This document shows positions 8,576 through 16,013 of a stretch of 64,000 nt of DNA, one piece after another. Position 1 is the first letter of the stretch. Each line of letters opens with the position of its first letter. The notes below the pieces were generated by a model that was given only the letters and a program-made list of their open reading frames with translations, was not told the DNA's origin and did no database searches. Source of the DNA: Dyella_B sp035277725 (lineage in GTDB: Bacteria; Pseudomonadota; Gammaproteobacteria; Xanthomonadales; Rhodanobacteraceae); NCBI RefSeq assembly GCF_035277725.1, contig NZ_DATEJY010000053.1, positions 1-64,000 of the forward strand, read 5' to 3'. The position numbers and the translations under genes were made by a program.

Positions 8576-10816
8576 ATGTTTAGACACATGGGTGTTATTG
8601 CCTGCGCTTTGTTCCTCACGCTGAGCGTCCACGCCAGCCAACCCAGCACAGCCCCTTATCATTTCACCAGCGTCCGCATCGGCGGCGGCGGTTTCGTCAG
8701 CGGCCTGGTCTATCACCCCAGCGCGCAAGGTTTGCTGTACGCACGCACCGACGTCGGTGGCGCGTATCGCTGGGATCAATCGTCCATGCGCTGGACGCCG
8801 CTGACCGACTGGCTGAGTGCGGCGGACAACAACTTGCTTGGCATCGACAGCCTCGCCATCGATCCGCACGATGCCGATCGCGTGTACCTGCTATCGGGCA
8901 CCTACAACGACCCGCGCACCGGCAACGCCGCCGTGTTGCGTTCGACCGATCGCGGCGCGCATTTCCAGCGCTCCGATCTGCCGTTCAAGATGGGCGGCAA
9001 TGAACTGGGTCGCGGCGATGGTGAGCGCCTGGTGGTGGATCCCAACGACGGTCGCATTCTGTTTCTCGGTTCGCGCGATGCCGGCTTGTGGCGCAGCGAC
9101 GACTATGGTGCGCATTGGAAGAAAGTCGATGGTTTTCCGTCGGTCGCGACATCGCTTTCGGCAAGCTCGAAAAACAACTGGCGGCGGCAGGCGATCGGCA
9201 TCGTGTTCGTGGTGTTCGATCCCAGTAGCGGTTCGCCAGGCAAGCCAAGCAGCACGCTTTACGCCGGTGTTTCGACGAAAGAAACCAGCTTGTTTCGTTC
9301 CATTGATGGCGGACGCACTTGGAATCCGGTTTCCGGCCAGCCGCTCGGCTTGCGTCCCAATCACATGGTTCGTGCGAGCGATGGCACGTATTACCTGAGC
9401 TATGGCGACGAACCGGGCCCCGACAGCATGCACGACGGCGCGGTGTGGAAATACGAACCTGCTGCGCAACGCTGGACCGACATCACGCCGCTGCCGCACG
9501 TGATCGGCACGCCAACGGGCTACGGCTGGGGTTCGGTGATGGTTGATCCCAGCAACCCGAACGTGGTGATGACGGCGACCTTTGCGCATTACACGCCGAA
9601 AGATTTGTTGTTCCGCAGCACGGATGGCGGCCGCCACTGGCAGGAAATCTTTGCGCATTCGCAATTCGATTACAGCGATCCGGCATGGGTGCGCGAGCAC
9701 ACGCCGCACTGGATGGCCTCGCTGGCGATCGATCCGCATGATCCGGATCGCGTGTGGTTCGTTACCGGTTACGGTGTGTGGATGTCCACCGATATGCGCA
9801 AGGCCGACCAGAAAGGCGACGTGCATTGGCAATTCCAGGATCGCGGGCTGGAAGAAACCGTGGCGCTGGATTTGATAAGTCCACCGCAAGGCGCGCATCT
9901 GCTGAGTGCGATCGGCGATCTGGACGGCTACAAGCACGACGATCTCGACGTGGCGCAACTGCAGTTCACCGCGCCGCCGCGCTACGCGAATAGCGAAAGC
10001 ATCGATTTCGCACAAAGCAAACCGGCGCTGATGGTGCGCAGCGGCTATCTGCGCAAGCCGTTCGATCCGGCGATCCGTGCGGCGCATTCGGAAGACGGCG
10101 GCGTGCATTGGCAGGCTTTCGCCAGCGAACCCGAGCCGGCCGGGGAGGGCGCGGGCAGCATCGCGATCTCGGCGGATGGCTCGGCGGTGCTATGGCTGCC
10201 GCGCGATGGTGCGCATGCCTACCTTACGCACGATTTCGGCAAGCATTGGCAGCCCGTCGACGGCTTGCCGCCGCACGCGCGCGTGCTGAGCGACCGTGTC
10301 GATCCCAAGCGGTTTTATGCGTATGCAGGCCGTTTCTTCGGTCACGCCGGCCATGCCACCCAGGTATTGGCGAGCCGCGATGGCGGTGCGCATTTCCAGG
10401 TCATCGGCGGTGCCTTGGGCGAGCGCTTGCAACACGGTTCCATCGCGTGGATGCGTGCGGCGCCCGATGCGGCCGGCGTGGTGTACGTCGGTGGCGAGGG
10501 TCTTGGGTTGTTGCGCGCGCACGATGATGGCAGTGCGCTGACCAAGCTCGGCAAACTGGCGGACGTGCGCGACTTCGGTTTCGGCAAATCGGCGCCGGGC
10601 AGTGCGTTGCCCACCGTGTTTGCGGAAGGAAAGCTTGGCGATGTGGATGGTCTCTATCGCTCCACCGACGATGGCGCGCATTGGCTGCGCATCGATGACG
10701 ATGAACATCGTTATGGCGGGGAGCGATTGATTACCGGTGACCCTCGCGTGTTCGGGCGCGTGTATTTCGCGAGCAGCGGGCGAGGAGTGTTTTATGGGGA
10801 TCCGAAGCAACCGTAA
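8576..10816 (+). CDS. GH74 xyloglucanase-like secreted beta-propeller hydrolase
   Basis: 746 residues from ATG 8576; the open frame extends to 8330, but that part is repeat DNA. An AGAAGAGG ribosome-binding site precedes 8576, and a signal peptide (VIACALFLTLSVHA) ends near residue 20. The tandem BNR/sialidase-type repeats (RSTDRGAHF, RSDDYGAHWKK, RSIDGGRTW, RSTDGGRHW) form the two seven-bladed propellers of GH74. The N-terminal block ARTDVGGAYRW carries the family's conserved catalytic Asp (D59 here). GH74 enzymes are mostly endo-xyloglucanases cutting the beta-1,4-glucan backbone. Following the TonB receptor and preceding GH35 and GH3, it probably makes the xyloglucan oligosaccharides that the receptor takes up. 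Endo versus exo mode cannot be read from sequence alone. Confidence 0.88.
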   Translation: MFRHMGVIACALFLTLSVHASQPSTAPYHFTSVRIGGGGFVSGLVYHPSAQGLLYARTDVGGAYRWDQSSMRWTPLTDWLSAADNNLLGIDSLAIDPHDADRVYLLSGTYNDPRTGNAAVLRSTDRGAHFQRSDLPFKMGGNELGRGDGERLVVDPNDGRILFLGSRDAGLWRSDDYGAHWKKVDGFPSVATSLSASSKNNWRRQAIGIVFVVFDPSSGSPGKPSSTLYAGVSTKETSLFRSIDGGRTWNPVSGQPLGLRPNHMVRASDGTYYLSYGDEPGPDSMHDGAVWKYEPAAQRWTDITPLPHVIGTPTGYGWGSVMVDPSNPNVVMTATFAHYTPKDLLFRSTDGGRHWQEIFAHSQFDYSDPAWVREHTPHWMASLAIDPHDPDRVWFVTGYGVWMSTDMRKADQKGDVHWQFQDRGLEETVALDLISPPQGAHLLSAIGDLDGYKHDDLDVAQLQFTAPPRYANSESIDFAQSKPALMVRSGYLRKPFDPAIRAAHSEDGGVHWQAFASEPEPAGEGAGSIAISADGSAVLWLPRDGAHAYLTHDFGKHWQPVDGLPPHARVLSDRVDPKRFYAYAGRFFGHAGHATQVLASRDGGAHFQVIGGALGERLQHGSIAWMRAAPDAAGVVYVGGEGLGLLRAHDDGSALTKLGKLADVRDFGFGKSAPGSALPTVFAEGKLGDVDGLYRSTDDGAHWLRIDDDEHRYGGERLITGDPRVFGRVYFASSGRGVFYGDPKQP

Positions 10817-10880
10817 GTGAACGAGATCTGGAAACAAGCCTCACTCCGCGAGCACACAACGTTGCGGAAAACCCCAACCC

Positions 10881-10966
10881 CGTCGTCCCGGCGAACGCCG
10901 GGACCCAGCGACTTTGCTTTTCAAGGCGCAAGGACACTGGGCCCCGGCCTGCGCCGGGGCGACGAG
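10881..10966. repeat. REP-like inverted repeat (GC-rich variant)
   Basis: Left arm CGTCGTCCCGGCGAACGCCG, right arm CCCCGGCCTGCGCCGGGGCG, separating the GH74 and GH35 genes. The 179-base gap contains no gene. Confidence 0.8.
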
Positions 10967-10995
10967 TGTGAGGTTTTTCGCAAGCATTTCAAAGA

Positions 10996-12648
10996 ATGGT
11001 GATTCCCGTGCAAACCTCATTACATCGCCGAGTCACGTCCCTGTGGCTCGTGTTCGCCGCGCTCTTTACCACCGGCCTGTCCCTGCCGGCTTCCGGTGCC
11101 GACGCTCCAAGCGACATGCCGCACTTCGTCACCGAAAACGGCCGCCACGCCTTCATCGTCGACGGCAAGCCCTTCTTGCTGCTCGGCGCGCAAGTGAACA
11201 ATTCCAGCAACTACCCAGCGATGCTGGATCAAGTGTGGCCGGCGATCGACCACGTACAGGCCAACACCGTGATGGTGCCGATCGCGTGGGAGCAGATCGA
11301 GCCCACCGAAGGCCACTTCGACTTCAGCTTTCTCGACACGCTGCTGACACAGGCGCGCGAACACAAGGTACGCCTGGCGCTGCTGTGGTTCGGCACCTGG
11401 AAGAACAACAGCCCCAGCTATGCGCCGTCCTGGGTGAAGCTGGACAACAAGCGTTTTCCGCGCGTGATCGCGCAAGACGGCAAGCAACTCGTCTCGCTGT
11501 CGCCACTCGGCGCCGCCACGCTGGATGCCGATCGCAAGGCGTTCGTGCAGTTGATGACGCATCTGCGTGATGTGGATAGCGCGCAGCACACCGTCATCCT
11601 CGTGCAGGTGGAAAACGAGTCGGGCAGCTACGGCACCGACCGCGACTATTCGCCTGCCGCCAACGCAGCGTTTGCGCAACCCGTGCCGGCGGCGGTGCTC
11701 AAGGCCGCCAACAAGCCTGCAGGGACGTGGACGCAGGTGTTCGGCAAGGATGCGGCGGAATACTTCGAGGCGTGGCACGTCTCGCGTTTCATCGGCCAGG
11801 TCGCCGCAGCGGGCAAGGCGGTGTACCCGCTGCCGATGTATGCCAATGCGGTGCTGAGCGATCCCGTGCATCCCAGCCCACCGGCCAGCCATTCCAGCGG
11901 CGGTCCTTCGCAGAATGTGCTGTTCATCTGGAAACAGGGCGCGCCGGCCATCGACATGATCGGTCCGGATCTGTACTGGCGCGATAGCGAGCGTTACTTC
12001 GCTGCACTTGGCCTCTATTGGCGACCTGACAATCCGCTGGTCGTCACCGAAACCGGCAACGATCAGCCGTATGCGCGGTATATCTTCGCCACGCTGGGCC
12101 ATCAGGGCATCGGCTTTTCGGTGTTCGGCATCGACTACACCGGCTACGTCAACTGGCCGCTGGGCGCGCCGAAAGCCGATGAGGCAGCGTTTGAACCGTT
12201 CGCGATGAACTACCGCCTGCTGCGCCCGATGAGCGAGTTGATCGCCACACTGAGCTACGCCGGCAAGGTGTGGGGCGTTTCCGAACCGGAGCACGAACAC
12301 AGCCAGGAGATCGACATGGGCGACTGGCGCGCCAAGGTATCCTACGGCTTGCCGACGTTCGGCCCCACCGAGCAGCCGCCCGGCAACAAGACGCCCAAGG
12401 GCGGCGTGCTGATCGCACAGATCGGCAAAAACGAATACCTCCTCACCGGTTATTTCGCGCGCGTGGATTTCATGGCGGGCAAGGACAGGGAGCACGAGCA
12501 TTTCATGATGGAGCGCGTGGAAGAAGGGCGCTACGACGAACGGGGCCATTGGAATTTCATGCGGCTATGGAATGGCGACCAGACGGATTGGGGATTGAAC
12601 TTCACCGACAAGCCGCAGGTGTTGCATGTGAAGTTGGCTACGTATTGA
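10996..12648 (+). CDS. GH35 beta-galactosidase (DUF5597-containing)
   Basis: 550 residues. A signal peptide (WLVFAALFTTGLSLPASGA) ends near residue 35, giving a periplasmic or secreted enzyme. The catalytic barrel starts at HFVTENGRHAFIVDGKPFLL; acid/base Glu208 lies in VQVENESGSYG and nucleophile Glu352 in VVTETGND. The C-terminal 150 residues match the DUF5597 beta-sandwich that accompanies a bacterial GH35 group. In xyloglucan loci such enzymes remove side-chain beta-galactose from imported oligosaccharides, which is the likely role here given the GH74 upstream and GH3 downstream. The start at ATG 10996 lacks a strong ribosome-binding site; GTG 10999 is possible. Confidence 0.88.
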   Translation: MVIPVQTSLHRRVTSLWLVFAALFTTGLSLPASGADAPSDMPHFVTENGRHAFIVDGKPFLLLGAQVNNSSNYPAMLDQVWPAIDHVQANTVMVPIAWEQIEPTEGHFDFSFLDTLLTQAREHKVRLALLWFGTWKNNSPSYAPSWVKLDNKRFPRVIAQDGKQLVSLSPLGAATLDADRKAFVQLMTHLRDVDSAQHTVILVQVENESGSYGTDRDYSPAANAAFAQPVPAAVLKAANKPAGTWTQVFGKDAAEYFEAWHVSRFIGQVAAAGKAVYPLPMYANAVLSDPVHPSPPASHSSGGPSQNVLFIWKQGAPAIDMIGPDLYWRDSERYFAALGLYWRPDNPLVVTETGNDQPYARYIFATLGHQGIGFSVFGIDYTGYVNWPLGAPKADEAAFEPFAMNYRLLRPMSELIATLSYAGKVWGVSEPEHEHSQEIDMGDWRAKVSYGLPTFGPTEQPPGNKTPKGGVLIAQIGKNEYLLTGYFARVDFMAGKDREHEHFMMERVEEGRYDERGHWNFMRLWNGDQTDWGLNFTDKPQVLHVKLATY

Positions 12649-12650
12649 AC

Positions 12651-12725
12651 GTAGGTTGGGGTGCGAACCCCAACATGCGCCACGCATGCACAGATCACGA
12701 TGTTGGGGTTCGCACCCCAACCTAC
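12651..12725. repeat. GTAGGTTGGGG palindromic repeat
   Basis: Left arm GTAGGTTGGGGTGCGAACCC and right arm GGGTTCGCACCCCAACCTAC enclosing about 35 bases; begins two bases after the GH35 stop. Confidence 0.85.
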
Positions 12726-12746
12726 TCGATTAGGAACAAGCGTTTC

Positions 12747-15257
12747 ATGCAAAACCGATTTCTGAAACATCTGGTGCTTTCGTTGTGCATGGCGCTCGGC
12801 ACCGTCGCCGCCGCCCAGGCCGCACCCGATAGCGCTGCCGTCGAACAACGCGTCGACGCCATGCTCGCCAAGCTCTCGCTGGAACAGAAAGTGGAACTGC
12901 TCGGCGGCGTGGACAACTTCTACACGCATGCCGAACCCAGCATCGGCCTGCCCGCGATGACCATGTCCGATGGTCCCTATGGCGTGCGCGCACCGGGCCC
13001 TTCCACGGCTTACATGGCCGGCATTGGCCTGGCTGCATCATGGGATCCGTCGTTGGCCAAGGATGTCGGCGCAGCGATGGGACGCGATGCACGCGCACGC
13101 GGCGTCAACTTCCTGCTCGGCCCGGGCGTGAACATGTATCGCGCGCCGCAGAACGGCCGCAATATGGAATATTTCGGCGAAGACCCGCTGCTGGCCGGCA
13201 GCATGGCGGTGGGTTTGATCCAGGGCGTGCAAAGCGAAGGCGTGGTGGCAACGGTGAAGCACTTCGCCGCCAACAACTCCGAATACGATCGCCGCCATCT
13301 CGACTCGCATATCGACGAACGCACCTTGCGCGAAATCTACTTGCCTGCGTTCGAGATGGCGGTGAAGCAAGGCCACGTCGGCGCGGTGATGAGCAGCTAC
13401 AACCTGGTCAATGGCGACTACCTCGCCGAGAACCACGCGATCAGCTATGACATCCTCAAGAAGGATTGGGGTTTCAACGGCATCTTCATGTCCGACTGGG
13501 GCGCCACGCACGATGGCCTGAAAGCCTTCAACGCCGGCCTCGATCTGGAAATGCCGGCACCGGATGCGATGAAGCCCGAGTTGATCCTGAGCAACCTGCG
13601 CAGCGGCAAGCTTTCGCAGGCGATGCTCGACGACAAGGTGCGCCGCATTCTGCGCACGGCGGTGCGCTTCGGCTTTCTCGATCGCCCACAGAAAGATTTG
13701 TCGCTGCCGCTCTACAGCCTGCAGAACGACCAGGTGGCATTGAAGAATGCGCTGGAAGGCCTGGTGTTGCTGAAGAACGATCGCCACGTGCTGCCGTTCG
13801 ATGCGAGCGTCAAGACCGTCGCGGTGATCGGCCCGAACGCCGATCCGGCGATCAGCAGCGCGGGCGGCAGTTCGCACATCGATACGTTCCAGGCGCAGAG
13901 CGTGCTTACCGGCATCACGCATCTGGTCGGTGACAAGGTGAACGTGCTGTACAGCCGTGGCTTGCCGTCGGCGATGGACGTGTTCAAGAAATCCAGTTTC
14001 AACACGCCGGATGGCAAGCCAGGCTTGCTCAGAGAGACCTTTGCGAACGATGCGTTTCAGGGCAAGCCCAGCAACAGCACCGTGGATGCGCAGGTCGATC
14101 TGTGGAAACCGGAACTGTGGACCACGCCGGCCACGCAGCGGCAGAGCATTCGCTGGAGCGGCCGTTTCCTGCCCAAGCATGACGGCAAGTACCTGTTCCT
14201 CACCGCAGCGGCGAGCGAAGACACGTACACCCTGTACGTCGACGGCAAGCCGGTGATCACGCAACCGCATCGCGAAGGGCAGGCGCCGCTCTACGCCACG
14301 CTGAGCCTGCATGCCAATCAACCGGTATCGATTCGCCTGGATTACAAGCCCGACGTCGATTACAGCCGCATGGGCTTGGGCGTGATCGCCATCGATGATT
14401 TGATTTCTTCCGATGCGAAGAAGATCGCTGCGATGGCCGATGCCGCCGTCATCGCGGTCGGTTTCGATCCGAGCTCGGAAAGCGAAGCCTACGACCGCAC
14501 CTTCCAGTTGCCGTGGGGGCAGGAGGCGCTGATCGAAGCAGTGGCCGGCATCAATCGCAAGACGGTCGTCACCGTGACCTCCGGCGGCGGCTACGCGACG
14601 GATGATTGGCTCGACAAGGTGCCGGTGCTATTGCAGAACTGGTATCCAGGGCAGGAGGGCGGCACGGCGATTGCGCAAGTGCTGTTCGGCGAACACTCGC
14701 CGGAAGGCAAGCTGCCGATCAGCTTCGAGCGCCAGTGGACCGACAATCCCACGCACGATTGGTACGACGCGCCGCCGCATCCTGCCGGCACCTATCCGTC
14801 GGTGACGTATGGCGAAGGCGTGTTCCTCGGCTATCGCTGGTACACCAGCCATCCGGATAAAGCGCAGCCGTTGTTCGCGTTTGGCTATGGCTTGTCGTAC
14901 ACGAGCTTCCGCTTTGCGAATCTCGCGACGAAGACGGTGGGCAAGGATCAGGTGGAGGTGTCGTTCGACGTGACCAATACCGGTCAGCGTGAAGGCGCTG
15001 AAGTGGCGCAGGTGTACGTGGGCGATCCCTCCGCCAAGGTGGCGCGTCCGGCGCGCGAGTTGAAGGCGTTCCGCAAAGTACGCCTGCAGCCAGGGCAGAC
15101 GCAGCACGTCACGTTGCAACTGGACCGCCGCGCGTTCGCCTATTACGACGTTGGCCACCACGCTTGGCAGGTCGATGCGGGCGCGTTCAAGCTGTATGTG
15201 GGCGATGCGTCGAATGACACGCCGCTGGAGAGCGAGATCACCATGCCACGCGATTGA
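12747..15257 (+). CDS. GH3 beta-glucosidase/xylosidase with PA14 insert
   Basis: 836 residues from ATG 12747, chosen because a signal peptide (LKHLVLSLCMALGTVAAAQA) starts there and AGGAAC precedes it; the frame upstream is readthrough of the repeat and GH35 shadow. Residues 35-330 form the GH3 barrel, with KHFAANN at 171-177 and the nucleophile Asp250 in GIFMSDWGATHDG. Residues about 380-720 form the second domain, interrupted at about 420-550 by a PA14-like insert (IRWSGRFLPKHDGKYLFLT) seen in some beta-glucosidases. The fibronectin-III-like end (FDVTNTGQREGAEVAQVYVG) is present. It would release glucose or xylose from oligosaccharides in the periplasm; exact specificity is not readable. 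Confidence 0.9.
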   Translation: MQNRFLKHLVLSLCMALGTVAAAQAAPDSAAVEQRVDAMLAKLSLEQKVELLGGVDNFYTHAEPSIGLPAMTMSDGPYGVRAPGPSTAYMAGIGLAASWDPSLAKDVGAAMGRDARARGVNFLLGPGVNMYRAPQNGRNMEYFGEDPLLAGSMAVGLIQGVQSEGVVATVKHFAANNSEYDRRHLDSHIDERTLREIYLPAFEMAVKQGHVGAVMSSYNLVNGDYLAENHAISYDILKKDWGFNGIFMSDWGATHDGLKAFNAGLDLEMPAPDAMKPELILSNLRSGKLSQAMLDDKVRRILRTAVRFGFLDRPQKDLSLPLYSLQNDQVALKNALEGLVLLKNDRHVLPFDASVKTVAVIGPNADPAISSAGGSSHIDTFQAQSVLTGITHLVGDKVNVLYSRGLPSAMDVFKKSSFNTPDGKPGLLRETFANDAFQGKPSNSTVDAQVDLWKPELWTTPATQRQSIRWSGRFLPKHDGKYLFLTAAASEDTYTLYVDGKPVITQPHREGQAPLYATLSLHANQPVSIRLDYKPDVDYSRMGLGVIAIDDLISSDAKKIAAMADAAVIAVGFDPSSESEAYDRTFQLPWGQEALIEAVAGINRKTVVTVTSGGGYATDDWLDKVPVLLQNWYPGQEGGTAIAQVLFGEHSPEGKLPISFERQWTDNPTHDWYDAPPHPAGTYPSVTYGEGVFLGYRWYTSHPDKAQPLFAFGYGLSYTSFRFANLATKTVGKDQVEVSFDVTNTGQREGAEVAQVYVGDPSAKVARPARELKAFRKVRLQPGQTQHVTLQLDRRAFAYYDVGHHAWQVDAGAFKLYVGDASNDTPLESEITMPRD

Positions 15258-15258
15258 C

Positions 15259-15324
15259 GCAGGCTGGGATGGAATCCCAGCACCGCCATGCCGATAAAGC
15301 GCTGGGATTTCATCCCAGCCTACG
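15259..15324. repeat. GTAGGCTGGGAT palindromic repeat, copy 2
   Basis: Arms CGCAGGCTGGGATGGAATCC and GCTGGGATTTCATCCCAGCC between GH3 and the response-regulator gene, starting just after the GH3 stop. Confidence 0.85.
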
Positions 15325-15344
15325 GGCTGCGATACTTCGGACGC

Positions 15345-15989
15345 ATGAGCGAAGCCCCCGCCACCATCCTGGTAGCCGACGACCATCCGATGTTTCGCTC
15401 GGCCGTCGTGCACGCGTTGCAATCGGCGATCCAGGGATGCCAGGTGCTGGAGGCATCCAGCCAAAGCACGCTCGAAACCAGCCTTGCCGCCACGCCCGAG
15501 ATCGACCTGGTGCTGCTCGATCTGACCATGCCGGGTGCGATCGGCTTTTCGCTGTTGCTATGGCTGCGCGCCGAACGGCCGGATGTGCCGGTAATCGTGA
15601 TTTCTTCCGACGATCGCCCGCGCACCGTACGCCGTGCACAACAGTTTGGCGCTGCGGGTTTCGTGCCCAAGGCGGCGCCGGTGGAGGATTTGAACCAGGC
15701 CGTGCAGCGTGTGCTGGACGGTGGATTGTGGTTTGAATCCACACGTGCCGAACGCAGCGAGCAGGATGCAGCGCTCGCCGCACGCTTTGCACAACTGACG
15801 CCGCAGCAATTTCGCGTGTTGATGCTGATGGCGGAAGGGTTGCTCAACAAGCAGATTGCCGATCGGCTCGGTTTGGCCGAAAACACCGTGAAAATCCATG
15901 TGACGGCGGTGCTGTCCAAACTGGATTGCCGTTCGCGCACACAGGCGGCGGTCTTGGTCAAGTCGCTGGACCTGGAAGAGGGCCCGTAG
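15345..15989 (+). CDS. NarL/FixJ-type response regulator (receiver + LuxR HTH)
   Basis: 214 residues from ATG 15345; the longer frame to 15288 reads repeat DNA. Receiver residues: VADDHPMFR (acidic pocket), phospho-acceptor Asp in LVLLDLTMPG, SSDDR, and Lys in FVPKAAP. The C-terminal HTH is standard LuxR: LTPQQFRVLMLMAEGLLNKQ then NTVKIHVTAVLSKLD. It converges with the hybrid kinase and is its probable partner, although convergent rather than operonic pairing leaves this an inference. Its position between hydrolase genes and the porin suggests that it controls polysaccharide use. The stop codon TAG lies inside the palindromic repeat at 15986-16013. Confidence 0.88.
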   Translation: MSEAPATILVADDHPMFRSAVVHALQSAIQGCQVLEASSQSTLETSLAATPEIDLVLLDLTMPGAIGFSLLLWLRAERPDVPVIVISSDDRPRTVRRAQQFGAAGFVPKAAPVEDLNQAVQRVLDGGLWFESTRAERSEQDAALAARFAQLTPQQFRVLMLMAEGLLNKQIADRLGLAENTVKIHVTAVLSKLDCRSRTQAAVLVKSLDLEEGP

Positions 15990-16013
15990 GTTGGGGTTCG
16001 CGCCCCAACCTAC
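15986..16013. terminator. Bidirectional hairpin between convergent regulator and kinase (minimal GTAGG-TTGGGG repeat)
   Basis: A perfect palindrome with an 11-bp stem (GTAGGTTGGGG / CCCCAACCTAC) and a six-base loop. It contains TAG on both strands, and these are the stop codons of the regulator (15987-15989) and the kinase (16010-16012). A hairpin in this place should limit readthrough from both sides, although no T-run follows. Confidence 0.7.

Noticed and set aside
11020..12549. Long antisense frame opposite GH35
   Set aside because: Shadow of the GH35 gene by codon periodicity in GC-rich DNA; no start signal or motif.
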